Both the position numbers and the translations under genes were made by a program. Under the pieces are notes generated by a model, which saw nothing but the letters and a program-made list of their open reading frames with translations, ran no database searches and had not been told where the DNA came from. Positions 35,424-43,675 of a DNA stretch of 64,000 nt are shown one piece after another (the stretch's first letter is position 1; each line of letters begins with the position of its first letter). The DNA is from CAWGOF01 sp963824225 (GTDB taxonomy: Bacteria > Acidobacteriota > Polarisedimenticolia > Polarisedimenticolales > Polarisedimenticolaceae), in the NCBI GenBank assembly GCA_963824225.1, contig CAWGOF010000003.1, positions 2,666,001 through 2,730,000 of the forward strand. Direction: 5' to 3'.

Positions 35424-35648
35424 CCCTGCCGTGGACGCTGAAAAGCGGAGCGACGGCGAGGAACAACGGGTCTGGCGGCTCCAACTATCCGGTTACACAG
35501 TTCCGCTATTATCGGATTACGAAGTTCTTGATACATCACGTTGAACTAAGCCGCCTGCGGCGGGGTTCAAGACTGCTGGTTTCCTTCGATCTCGTTCCGG
35601 TGCAGCGTCGACCTCACGAGCCCACTTCAGGCTCGATGGAGGTGTGCG
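35424..35648. other. intergenic region upstream of the recombinase
   Basis: About 225 bases with no credible gene. It is less GC-rich than the flanks and includes the cruciform TTGAAC-taag-CCGCC-tgc-GGCGG-g-GTTCAA (35541-35570), which may be part of the left end of the mobile element or a binding site for the recombinase. The true boundary is not visible. Confidence 0.5.
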
Positions 35649-36497
35649 ATGACCGAGCTGCGCCGTCGGATGATTCAGGCCATGACCGTTCGGGGATTCT
35701 CTCCAAGCACGCACGAGTCCTACTTGGGTGCCGTGCGGCGGTTGGCCAAGCACTACCGTCGTTCGCCGGATGCGTTGACGGTGGAGCAGGTGCAGGCCTA
35801 CCTGGCACACATGGTGACGCAGCAGAAGCTGTCGTGGAGCACGTGCAACATCGCGGCGCAGGCGTTCCGCTTTCTGTACCACGTGACATTGGGGCGCGAT
35901 GTTGCTGCATTCGAGATTCCGTCGGCCAAGCAACCGCAGCGACTGCCCGAGATCCTGAGCCGTGAGGAGGTAGCGCGGCTGATCGAGGCGCCGCCGAACC
36001 CGAAGCACCGGTTGTTGTTGGCGACGGTCTATGCCGGGGGCTTGCGCGTGAGCGAAGCCGTGCGGCTGAAGGTCAGCGACGTCGACCGCGGGCGGATGAC
36101 TTTGCGCATCGAGCAGGGCAAGGGGAAGAAGGACCGCGTGGTCCCGCTGTCTGCGAGACTCGTCGGCCAGATCGAAGCGTTGTGGCAGACCGAGCCGCCT
36201 CGCCATTGGCTGTTTCCCAACCGCAGTGGCAGGCGACCGATCGACATCACGGTTGCACAGAAGGTGTTCACGATGGCCAAGCTTCGGGCCGGGATCACGA
36301 AGCGCGGCGGGATTCACTCGCTGCGCCACGCCTTCGCCACCCACCTGATCGAGGCGGGAGGGGACGTACCCACAATCCAGCGTCTGCTGGGACATCGTTG
36401 TGTGTCGACGACGATGCGCTACTTCCATCTCAGCCAGGGGCGGCTGGCAACCCTGCGGTCGCCACTCGATCTACTCGAGACGATTCCCCGGACGTAG
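35649..36497 (+). CDS. tyrosine recombinase (XerC/D-like) of the IS91-like element
   Basis: 282 residues. SAM-like N-terminal DNA-binding domain (residues 4-88), catalytic domain with Arg133 (GGLRVSEAVRL), His223-x-x-Arg226 (HSLRHAFATH), His249 (LLGHR) and the nucleophile Tyr258. The extra helix insertion that marks integron integrases between the second and third catalytic boxes is absent (WLFPNRSGRRPIDITVAQ runs straight through). It is therefore not IntI. Probably assists the adjacent transposase. Its start follows a GGAGG site 8 bases upstream. Confidence 0.9.
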   Translation: MTELRRRMIQAMTVRGFSPSTHESYLGAVRRLAKHYRRSPDALTVEQVQAYLAHMVTQQKLSWSTCNIAAQAFRFLYHVTLGRDVAAFEIPSAKQPQRLPEILSREEVARLIEAPPNPKHRLLLATVYAGGLRVSEAVRLKVSDVDRGRMTLRIEQGKGKKDRVVPLSARLVGQIEALWQTEPPRHWLFPNRSGRRPIDITVAQKVFTMAKLRAGITKRGGIHSLRHAFATHLIEAGGDVPTIQRLLGHRCVSTTMRYFHLSQGRLATLRSPLDLLETIPRT

Positions 36498-36500
36498 CCG

Positions 36501-37691
36501 TTGCCAGGCGAGCCGACCTGCGCGCATCGCAGGCGGCCGCAGCGCCGACTCGAGCTTGCCGACCTCGTCCGTGGCTACGGCGATCGTCTACGCTCTATCC
36601 GGCGCCTGAGCGGCGAGCAGCTTGCGGCCCTGCGCGCCATCGAGCGCTGTCGTACCCCGGCCCTCGGGGGCAGCCGCGAAGTCTGCACCAACTGCGGTGC
36701 CCAGCGCATCCTGTGGCACTCGTGTCGCAACCGCCACTGCCCGAAGTGCCAGACGACGGCCAAGGAGCGCTGGCTCGAAGCGCGCCTCGAGGAGTTGTTG
36801 CCCGTCGACTACGTGCATGTGGTCTTCACGCTGCCGCACGAGTTGAACGCCTTGGCTCTTGCCTGTCCCCGACTCGTCTATGGGCTCCTGTTTCAAACCG
36901 CCGCAGCGACGCTGCTTGCATTCGCACGCGACGGCCGGCATCTGGGCGCCGAGCCCGGAATCGTCGCCGTCCTGCACACCTGGGGCCAGAATCTCTCCCT
37001 GCACATCCACCTGCACTGCATCGTCACCGCGGGTGGTCTCGACCCGACGCAACGCCGGTGGATCCGCCGGCCGGGGGGCTACCTGTTTCCGGTCCACGCC
37101 CTGTCCCGCGTGTTTCGCGGCAAGTACCTTGACGCTCTGCGCCACGCGCTCCGCGATTCTCCGGATCTCGCGCGCAGCGTTTCCATCCAGCAGCTTTGGC
37201 AGCACGACTGGGTCGTCTACGCCAAGAAGCCCTTCGGTGGCCCACGCCAAGTCCTGGACTACCTGGCTCGCTACACACACCGCGTCGCGCTGACCAACGA
37301 TCGATTGCTCGAGTTGCACGAGGGGATCATCGGGGTCCGTTGGCGTGACTACGCACACGGCGGCAAGCGCAAGGTCCTCCGACTCCACGCCGCAGACCTG
37401 CTCGGACGCTTCGTGCTCCACGTTCTCCCGCGCGGCTTCCGACGCGTGCGCCACTACGGGTTGCTCGGCAATCGTCACAGGTCCGCCAAGCTCGCCGCGT
37501 GTCGGCGCTACTTCGGCATCGCCTCGATCGATCGGTCCACATCGACCGATACTGCATCGTCTCCCTTGCGTCGGCTTGGCATCGATCCTCGTCGCTGCCC
37601 GGCCTGCGGTGCAAGCCAACTCCAACATGAACCCGTCCTACCACAGCCTCCCGTAGCTCGCGCCCGCGCGCCCACTGGCACCGCATGCTGA
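36501..37691 (+). CDS. IS91-family HUH rolling-circle transposase
   Basis: 396 residues from a TTG start 3 bases after the recombinase stop. An N-terminal zinc finger (CTNCG, then CRNRHCPKCQ), the HUH motif (HIHLHCIVTAGG, about residue 175) and the catalytic Tyr region (YLARYTHRVALTN) are present. The C-terminus contains CPACG. The protein is full length for the family, so it may be active. It nicks and joins single-stranded DNA during rolling-circle transposition. Confidence 0.9.
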   Translation: MPGEPTCAHRRRPQRRLELADLVRGYGDRLRSIRRLSGEQLAALRAIERCRTPALGGSREVCTNCGAQRILWHSCRNRHCPKCQTTAKERWLEARLEELLPVDYVHVVFTLPHELNALALACPRLVYGLLFQTAAATLLAFARDGRHLGAEPGIVAVLHTWGQNLSLHIHLHCIVTAGGLDPTQRRWIRRPGGYLFPVHALSRVFRGKYLDALRHALRDSPDLARSVSIQQLWQHDWVVYAKKPFGGPRQVLDYLARYTHRVALTNDRLLELHEGIIGVRWRDYAHGGKRKVLRLHAADLLGRFVLHVLPRGFRRVRHYGLLGNRHRSAKLAACRRYFGIASIDRSTSTDTASSPLRRLGIDPRRCPACGASQLQHEPVLPQPPVARARAPTGTAC

Positions 37692-37921
37692 TTCACGTCG
37701 GCCCGCCGCTCGCCACCGACGCCTGTACGCGCGTCCGGTCAGTGTCTGCCCGGCCCCTCAATCTCGAACGGCCGTGGGCGCTCGGAGAGAATCAGGACAC
37801 CCGGCACCGTCGCCCTTCCACGTACGCCCAGATCTCAACGGCACCGCGCGACTCCAGTGCCGCCTTCCCGCTCCGCCTGCCCCAAGCGTAGAATCCCCAG
37901 GGGAGAACATGGTGCGGCTTA
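37692..37921. other. non-coding segment between transposase and first attC
   Basis: About 230 bases with no convincing gene. It should contain the right terminus of the IS91-like element and the left edge of the cassette array, but no terminal signature could be fixed by eye. Confidence 0.5.
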
Positions 37922-37981
37922 GTCCAACCGGCTTTATCCGGAATGCGCAGACGCACTCCGGATAAAGCCTCTTCGTTGGGT
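37922..37981 (+). other. attC recombination site (attC1)
   Basis: 60 bases bounded by a perfect RYYYAAC box (GTCCAAC, 37922-37928) and a perfect GTTRRRY box (GTTGGGT, 37975-37981). Between them a perfect 13-base inverted repeat (GGCTTTATCCGGA / TCCGGATAAAGCC, 37930-37942 and 37957-37969) folds into the attC hairpin, with a short loop and an asymmetric spacer. This is the structure recognised by integron integrases. Confidence 0.85.
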
Positions 37982-37996
37982 TGACAGAAGAGAGCC

Positions 37997-38545
37997 GTGA
38001 AGCCGCGCCACATCAAAGAGTACTGTGACTTGTTCGATGCCAGCTTCCTCGGGGTTGGCGACAAGCTATTCTCGCGCTACGAGTACAACCCCTCGAGCCC
38101 GCCCGAGCAAAGCACCGTCGAGGAGAACACGCTGAACAGCGAGGGCTTCTACTACTTCTCTGGTGAGACGATGGAGGGCGTATTGCGTAACCACGCCCTT
38201 GCCTCGGCTGTGACGGTCGTCTGGCAATCTCGCCTCGCAGCAACCTTTCCACAGCGCGAGTTCCGGTGCTTCGTCTCCAATGAGTATGACGTGTGGTCGG
38301 ACACGAAAGACCCCGGCGTTGTGGTCGGCGATGGCGTCAGAACCGTGCTTCGGTTGTGGTCTCTTCCCGCTGACAGCCCGTCTTTCGATAGGGTGTATCG
38401 GGTGCACGAAGTTGCACCCGACCGGGTCTTGTGGCCTGAATATGACGACAGCCGCTTGGTTCCGTTGCAGGAAGTCTTCGATGTCATCCACGAAGCCAAA
38501 CATCCGGCTAGGGAACAGACCCTTCGCCGGGGGCGCGCAACCTAA
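37997..38545 (+). CDS. cassette-encoded protein of unknown function
   Basis: 182 residues; GTG start with an AAGAGAG site 3-5 bases upstream and located 15 bases after attC1, as expected for a promoterless cassette. The protein is soluble and mixed alpha/beta, with no signal peptide; features include FRCFVSNEYDVWSDTKD and RVHEVAPDRVLWPEYDDS. No family is recognised. Less GC-rich than the chromosome. Stop lies inside attC2. Confidence 0.65.
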   Translation: MKPRHIKEYCDLFDASFLGVGDKLFSRYEYNPSSPPEQSTVEENTLNSEGFYYFSGETMEGVLRNHALASAVTVVWQSRLAATFPQREFRCFVSNEYDVWSDTKDPGVVVGDGVRTVLRLWSLPADSPSFDRVYRVHEVAPDRVLWPEYDDSRLVPLQEVFDVIHEAKHPAREQTLRRGRAT

Positions 38546-38601
38546 CATCATCTTGCAGCTGCGGGCCGCTTCGCGGCCCGCAGCAGAAAATCTCGTTAGC
38601 C
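38540..38601 (+). other. attC recombination site (attC2)
   Basis: RYYYAAC box ACCTAAC at 38540-38546; GTTAGCC at 38595-38601 (one base off GTTRRRY). A perfect 11-base stem (CTGCGGGCCGC / GCGGCCCGCAG) closes on TTC. It ends the first cassette, overlapping the stop codon of its gene. Confidence 0.75.
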
Positions 38602-38612
38602 AGACTGAACGA

Positions 38613-39047
38613 ATGCAGAAACAACTCGTCCCACTGGCCGCGGTCATTCTCTCAGTGGCCTGTCCAGCATCCCCGCCGCGACCGCAGAGTGTCTCGACCA
38701 AGGCGGTGTGGGCGGGTGGCTCCGATGGCGGGGCCTGGATTGCTTGCACACCATCCTTCAAGGAACCGCATCTCGGCTATGACTGCATCGTCTACCACGA
38801 CTCGGGGGCCGTCTGGGCTCAAGGTTCCTTCATCGTGGCCGAGCGGCACAACGGAAAACATGAGTACCCCAGTGGTGGGTTCTTGCCGCCCGACATCGGT
38901 CGGTACGAATGGTTCGATGGCCGCCAAATCGCGGTCAACGCGAATCGATCGTTGGTTCCGTTTGGCTTGGTCGACTATCCAAGCGGAAACGGCCACGGCA
39001 AACGTGTGCGCTATCAATTCGAGGGTGACGTTGAACAGGCGTATTGA
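38613..39047 (+). CDS. cassette-encoded lipoprotein of unknown function
   Basis: 144 residues. Signal ending in a lipobox (LSVACPAS). Two Trp/Gly-rich segments (AVWAGGSDGGAWIACTPS and FDGRQIAVNANRSLV) with three further Cys suggest a small beta-rich exported protein. It starts 12 bases after attC2, the normal spacing in a cassette. No family recognised; lower GC than host genes. Confidence 0.65.
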   Translation: MQKQLVPLAAVILSVACPASPPRPQSVSTKAVWAGGSDGGAWIACTPSFKEPHLGYDCIVYHDSGAVWAQGSFIVAERHNGKHEYPSGGFLPPDIGRYEWFDGRQIAVNANRSLVPFGLVDYPSGNGHGKRVRYQFEGDVEQAY

Positions 39048-39073
39048 CGCCACGCTGGCTAGCGGCGTTAGGG
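39030..39073 (+). other. degenerate attC-like site (attC3)
   Basis: GTTGAAC (39030-39036) and GTTAGGG (39067-39073) flank overlapping stems, including GGCGT/ACGCC and ACGCC-AC-GCT against AGCGGCGT with a two-base bulge. At 44 bases it is short and its left box is imperfect, so this is a weak candidate. Confidence 0.35.
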
Positions 39074-39103
39074 CGGGCAGACAGACTCTCCAGCGGTGTT
39101 GAA

Positions 39104-39550
39104 GTGAATCGAGACCTCCGCCTCCTCGCGCACCTCTTCGTTCTGAGCGGGCTAGCGCCATACATCGGTTGTCCAGTCAGTGGCACCGAGTTGAAGCTGC
39201 CGTGCGGCGTGACTGGCTTGCGCTGGGACATGTCGGAAGCGGAGTTCAAGAGGGCGCGTCCTCTCGCTGTCTGGAACGACAGCAGGCCGAAGGACTCGAA
39301 AGTTGAATACTGGAATGTCGGGCTGTGGTGGAAAGGTGAGTGGCGCGAGGTGTACAGCTATTGGAGCTCACCGCTGACGCTGCCAAAGTGGGGGGACGGT
39401 CGGTGGGCCACGCTCGCCATTCACGCGTCGCGGGAGGGAGTCGATGGATTCCGGTCGTGGGCTGAGGCGGTGTCTGATCCTGAGGTGGTGGCACGGTACT
39501 TCAAGGGCATACCGGCGCACGATGACGCTCACGGTGCCGTCCTTCATTGA
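39104..39550 (+). CDS. cassette-encoded exported protein of unknown function
   Basis: 148 residues from a GTG start. The N-terminus (NRDLRLLAHLFVLSGLAPYIGC) looks like a signal sequence with a lipobox, followed by Trp-rich text (YWNVGLWWKGEWREVYSYWSS). No recognised domain. The 5' distance to attC3 is about 30 bases, fitting a cassette. Confidence 0.6.
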   Translation: MNRDLRLLAHLFVLSGLAPYIGCPVSGTELKLPCGVTGLRWDMSEAEFKRARPLAVWNDSRPKDSKVEYWNVGLWWKGEWREVYSYWSSPLTLPKWGDGRWATLAIHASREGVDGFRSWAEAVSDPEVVARYFKGIPAHDDAHGAVLH

Positions 39551-39579
39551 ACGGGTGTGGCGGACAACAGGAGTGCGCG

Positions 39580-40128
39580 TTGACGCTTGAAGGTTTCGAC
39601 CACCTGGCGAGCGCTCTTTCTGCAGTCGCAACGATAGTGGCGCTCGTCGTTGGTGGAGTATGGGCGTATCAACGCTTTGTTCGCACAAGGGAAGCAAACC
39701 CCAAAATCGAATTCGAGGTCAACGTCGCGTTCGTTGCGAGGCAAAAAGGCTTTTGGATTGCGGAAGCACTGGCGCTTCTAGAGAACAAGGGCTTGGTAAG
39801 ACACGACATCGCTGACTTCACCTTCAGTGTTCGCTACCTGCTGCCAACCGATTCCATTGAAGCGAAGGAGGGATTCCTCGCGTATGTCCCGCATGATGGT
39901 GGCAGCGGCTCATGGCTCCCGCCGGGCTGGAGCAACACATTTATCGAGCCGGGTCTGCGAACCCGATACTCCTCACTCATTCGCGTTCCAGCCGAGGCTT
40001 CCGCTGTCTTGATCCATGGGAAGTTTTACTACCCCGACGGCGATTGGCATACATCAGACAAGTTGGTTCCCGTACCCGGACTCGCCGAGAAGCGGGCTGG
40101 AAGTGATGCTGGAGACCTCAGCGCATGA
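39580..40128 (+). CDS. cassette-type membrane protein of unknown function
   Basis: 182 residues from a TTG preceded by CAGGAG (39567-39572). One N-terminal membrane helix (LSAVATIVALVVGGVWAYQRF) then a soluble domain of about 140 residues with NPKIEFEVNVAFVARQ and VLIHGKFYYPDGDWH. Such one-helix proteins with this FxVxxxF soluble part are common among uncharacterised integron cassettes. The attC before it is not recognisable. Confidence 0.6.
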   Translation: MTLEGFDHLASALSAVATIVALVVGGVWAYQRFVRTREANPKIEFEVNVAFVARQKGFWIAEALALLENKGLVRHDIADFTFSVRYLLPTDSIEAKEGFLAYVPHDGGSGSWLPPGWSNTFIEPGLRTRYSSLIRVPAEASAVLIHGKFYYPDGDWHTSDKLVPVPGLAEKRAGSDAGDLSA

Positions 40129-40144
40129 ATCGGTTGTGCAAGCC

Positions 40145-40201
40145 GCCTAACGAGCAGTTGCAGCGGACCGTGATACGGTCACGCGCTGGACACGTTGGTC
40201 G
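40145..40201 (+). other. truncated attC-like site (attC4)
   Basis: RYYYAAC box GCCTAAC (40145-40151), followed by TTGCAGCGGACCG, text common to the left half of many environmental attC sites, and a GACCGT-gat-ACGGTC stem with CAGCG/CGCTG outside it. The right box is imperfect (GTTGGTC), suggesting that the end of the array has been deleted or decayed. Confidence 0.55.
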
Positions 40202-40316
40202 ATGACCTGTGCCTCGACGCGGCGCGCTCCGGTGTCCGGGCGCTTGCGAAAGGCGGCGAGGAAGCATTGGCAACGAGGCTTCCGACATTCCGCCGCGGCC
40301 GGGACCTGACCCCGCC

Positions 40317-43300
40317 TTACCTCTTGTACGGCGGGTAATCGGGCACCGGGCGCGGCTCCTCGCGGATGCGTCCTTCGAGCCATTCGATCGCCGCCTCGAG
40401 CTGCGCGTCCTTCCCGTCGTAGGTCGCCCGCGGCAGGTTGTCGACCACGACGTCGGGCTCGACGCCATGGCCTTCGATCAGCCACTGGCCCTCGGGGCCG
40501 TAGACGCCGAACTCGGCGGCGGTCGCGATGCCGCCGTCGACGAGGAAGTTCGAGCCGCTGAGCCAGATCTCGCCGCCCCACGTGCGCGTGCCGAACACCT
40601 TGCCCAGACCCAGGCGCTTGATCCCCTCGGTGAACGCCTCGCCGTCCGACGCCGTGAACTCGTTGCACAGCACGGCGATGTGACCGCGGAACGCGTACTG
40701 CATGTTCCATGACGGCGCGCGCCCGACGCGCTGGTTCCAGTGGAACCACGCCTTGCGCAGCAGGCGACCGAGGATCCAGCTGTCGATGTTGCCGCCGCGG
40801 TTGTTGCGCACGTCGATGATCAGGCCCTGGCGGTCGAACACCGGGTAGTACCCGCGGGCCCAGTCCGCGAAGTCCCGGCCGCCCATCGCCCGCAAGTGGA
40901 CGTAGCCGATCCGGTTGTCGCTCGCGCGCTCGACCTCGAGGCGCCGCGTGTACTCCCACTCGTGATAGCGCAGGTCGGTCGCGGCATCGTCGTCCAGCGG
41001 CACGACGATGACGTCGCGCGCGGGCCCGCCCGGGCCCGGCCGCACGCGCAGGAGCACCTGCTTCCCGGCCTTGCCGCGAAGCACCGTCGCCGGATCGCTG
41101 GCCTCGAGCAGCGGGACGCCGTCGATCGACTCGATCCAGTCGCCCTCTGCCACGCGCACGTCCGAGCGTGCGAGAGGCGAGGCCCGGTTCGGCTCGTCCG
41201 GATCCGACCGGTACACGTGCTCGACGCGGTACCCGCCTCCGCGCTCGTCGCGGATGAGCGTCGCGCCGAGCGAGGCCGGACGGATGTTCTCCGGTCCGCC
41301 CCGCAGGTCTCCGCCGCCGACGAAGATGTGCAACGCCGACAGCTCCGAGACCATCTGCGCCAGCAGATCGGCCAGCTCCCCGCGACTCCGCACGCGATCG
41401 ACGAGCGGCCGGTACTTCGCGCGCACCGCGGGCCAGTCGACGCCGTGCATCCCCGGGTCGTAGAAATAGTCCCGCTCGAGGCGCCAGGCCTCGTCGAACA
41501 TCTGGCGCCACTCCTCGCGCGGGACGACCGACAGCGCCCAGCCCGACAGATCGACCGCTCTCTTGTCCAGGTCCGCCGGTGTCGCCGAGACCGCGGCGTC
41601 GAGGACGTACAGCGTGTCGGCCTTGCGCACGAGCAGCTTCTTCGCGTCGAGCGACAGCTCGACGAGCCGCACGTCGGTGACGAGCTGCTTGACCTCGACG
41701 TTCTCGCGGGCGATCGTTGCGCCGACGAGGTGGCGCTTGCGCTCGGTGCCGCTGTCGGCCGAGAGCCAGAACAGCGCGTCGGACGTGACCATCAGGTCGG
41801 AGTAGTTCCCGGGGGGCAGCGGAAGCTCGCACAGCCGCTCGGCGAGCCCCTCGCGGTCGAGCCGGACGACGGCCGGCTGCTCCTTGTCCTTGTCTTTGTC
41901 CCTGTCCTTCTCTTCCTTCTTCTTCTGCTGCTTGTCGTCCTTCTTCTCGTCCTTCGCCGCGTCGGGCTTCTTCGGCTCCTCCGCCGGGTGCAGCTCGTCG
42001 ACCGGCGCGAACGGCGAGCGTGCCTCGGCCTCGAGCGCGAGCGCGTAGATCTTGAACCGTCGATCGAAGAACGGCTCGGGCTGCAGCGGGCCCCACGGCG
42101 CGCGGACGACCGAGTCGAGGTTGCGCTCGGACAGGAAGTACAGCCACTTCCCGTCCCGGCTCCACGCCGGGCTCCCGCTGTCGTACCGGTCGCTCGTCGC
42201 ATCGAGCCGCTCGGCGCGCTCGACGCCGTAGAGCCGGATCCGCGAATACAGGTTCGAGCCGGTGGCGACGTAGGCCAGCCACCGACTGTCGTGCGACCAG
42301 GCGAGGTCCGTGAAATCCGCGACCTCCGACTCGTCGAGGCGCACGTTCGTCTTCTTCTCGACGTCGTAGAGCCACAGGCGCTGGTTCTTGTCCCGGTGCG
42401 CCACGTATCGCCCGTCGGGGGACGGTGTGGCCTCCCAGCGCAGCACGTCACCGTCCCGCGTGAGCTGCGCGTCCGCGCCGACGCCATTCGCCGGAAAGCG
42501 CCACAGCTCGACCTCGCCCGATTCGTCCGACAGCGTGACGAGCGACTTGCCGTCGGGAAAGAACCGCGCGTCGCGGTAGCGCACGCCCGGGCGGCGCGTG
42601 ACCTCGACGAGCCGGCCCTGGCGCGCCGGGGCCACGAACACCCGGCCCCGCGCGGTCAGAGCGACGCGGTCGCCGTTCGGCGAGACGTGCGCTGATGTCA
42701 GATACGTCAGCGGTTGCTTGATCCAGTGCTCGCGCGTCTGGTCGAGATCCGAGTCGAGCGTGATCGAGACCTTGCGGTCGGTCTCGTTCGCCAGGTCCAG
42801 AACGTGCAGGTCGGCACCCAGCTGGTACGCGATCCAGCCGTACGCCAGCACGGGCGAGGCGACATCCCACCCCGAGTGCCGCGTGTGCTGCTGCGGACCC
42901 GAGCCATCGGGCGCGATTGACCAGATGTTCATCCAGCCGTCGCGGTCGGAGGCGAAGTAGATCCGCCCCTGCCAGACCATCGGCTCCTTGCTGGTCCCGG
43001 GATAGTCCGCCGTGAGCGGCACCGCCTCGACGGCATCTTTCCGGAGCGCCCAGATCTGCTGCGCCGTCCCTCCGCGATAGCGCTTGGTGTGGCTCCCCTG
43101 GAACGGCAGACGCGTGAAGTACAGGTTCCCCGCTTCGTCGTACGCGCCGTCCGCCGCCTGGGCCAGCGGAACCTCGCGCGGCGCGCCGCCCGCCGGAGCG
43201 ACCGCCTGCAACCGCCTCGCGGGCAGCGTCGACCGTGCATCCGTCGAGTACAGGACCTCGCCCGCAGGCGTCCAGCCGATGACGATCGCCGGATCGGCAT

Positions 43301-43625
43301 CCCACGTCAGGCGGATCGGGAGCCCACCCCTGAGCGGCATCACGTACACCTCGGTCGGTCCCTCGTAGGCCGCCGAGAAGGCGAGCGTCGCGCCGTCGGG
43401 CGAGATCGCGGGGTTCGACTCGTCGCCCGGATGGCTCGTCAGGCGCGTGGCCCGACCGCCCAGGGACGACACGCGCCACAGGTCGCCCTCGGCGACGAAC
43501 ACCAGTGTCTCGCGATACAGGGCAGGCATCCGGTAGTACCCGGTGGTCGAGGTGCCCTCGGCAGCCGCGAGGGCAGACACCGACGCAAGTGCGAGCAGGA
43601 GTAGCAAGAAGGAAGTGCGAGCCAT
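40317..43625 (-). CDS. tricorn-like S41 peptidase
   Basis: 1102 residues with a signal peptide. Two beta-propellers (residues 35-560), a long highly charged insertion (KKDDKQQKKKEEKDRDKDKD, about residue 575), then C1, PDZ and C2 domains. Catalytic candidates match archaeal tricorn: His766 (ALHIFVGG) and Ser993 (TASDGEAF). The enzyme breaks down peptides from larger proteases; the signal peptide places this one outside the cytoplasm. No overlap with cassettes; it marks the return to host DNA. Confidence 0.92.
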   Translation of the reverse strand: MARTSFLLLLLALASVSALAAAEGTSTTGYYRMPALYRETLVFVAEGDLWRVSSLGGRATRLTSHPGDESNPAISPDGATLAFSAAYEGPTEVYVMPLRGGLPIRLTWDADPAIVIGWTPAGEVLYSTDARSTLPARRLQAVAPAGGAPREVPLAQAADGAYDEAGNLYFTRLPFQGSHTKRYRGGTAQQIWALRKDAVEAVPLTADYPGTSKEPMVWQGRIYFASDRDGWMNIWSIAPDGSGPQQHTRHSGWDVASPVLAYGWIAYQLGADLHVLDLANETDRKVSITLDSDLDQTREHWIKQPLTYLTSAHVSPNGDRVALTARGRVFVAPARQGRLVEVTRRPGVRYRDARFFPDGKSLVTLSDESGEVELWRFPANGVGADAQLTRDGDVLRWEATPSPDGRYVAHRDKNQRLWLYDVEKKTNVRLDESEVADFTDLAWSHDSRWLAYVATGSNLYSRIRLYGVERAERLDATSDRYDSGSPAWSRDGKWLYFLSERNLDSVVRAPWGPLQPEPFFDRRFKIYALALEAEARSPFAPVDELHPAEEPKKPDAAKDEKKDDKQQKKKEEKDRDKDKDKEQPAVVRLDREGLAERLCELPLPPGNYSDLMVTSDALFWLSADSGTERKRHLVGATIARENVEVKQLVTDVRLVELSLDAKKLLVRKADTLYVLDAAVSATPADLDKRAVDLSGWALSVVPREEWRQMFDEAWRLERDYFYDPGMHGVDWPAVRAKYRPLVDRVRSRGELADLLAQMVSELSALHIFVGGGDLRGGPENIRPASLGATLIRDERGGGYRVEHVYRSDPDEPNRASPLARSDVRVAEGDWIESIDGVPLLEASDPATVLRGKAGKQVLLRVRPGPGGPARDVIVVPLDDDAATDLRYHEWEYTRRLEVERASDNRIGYVHLRAMGGRDFADWARGYYPVFDRQGLIIDVRNNRGGNIDSWILGRLLRKAWFHWNQRVGRAPSWNMQYAFRGHIAVLCNEFTASDGEAFTEGIKRLGLGKVFGTRTWGGEIWLSGSNFLVDGGIATAAEFGVYGPEGQWLIEGHGVEPDVVVDNLPRATYDGKDAQLEAAIEWLEGRIREEPRPVPDYPPYKR

Positions 43626-43675
43626 GGAACCCCCGTCCGAAGGCGGACAGTCTACCGCTGGTATGCTCCCGATCG

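Larger units (their letters stand above)
35541..37691 (+). mobile_element. IS91-like element with an accessory tyrosine recombinase
   Basis: Two plus-strand genes, a tyrosine recombinase (35649) and a HUH transposase (about 36501), are separated by three bases, an arrangement seen in some IS91-family elements. IS91 elements move by rolling circle using one terminal origin and have no long terminal inverted repeats; I therefore cannot set the ends. The left limit is only a guess at the cruciform, and the right limit could extend to the first attC site. Confidence 0.75.

Noticed and set aside
35649..36497. Integron integrase IntI for the cassette array
   Set aside because: The tyrosine recombinase has the R-H-R-H-Y set, but the extra IntI-specific helix is absent and it is paired with an IS91-type transposase.
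39541..39582. attC site between the third and fourth cassette genes
   Set aside because: ATTGAAC and GTTGACG flank the gap but neither fits the boxes and no stem was found.
40303..40313. Complete REP family A element at the end of the cassette island
   Set aside because: Only an 11-base match to the 18-base arm and no partner arm; recorded only as a possible remnant.
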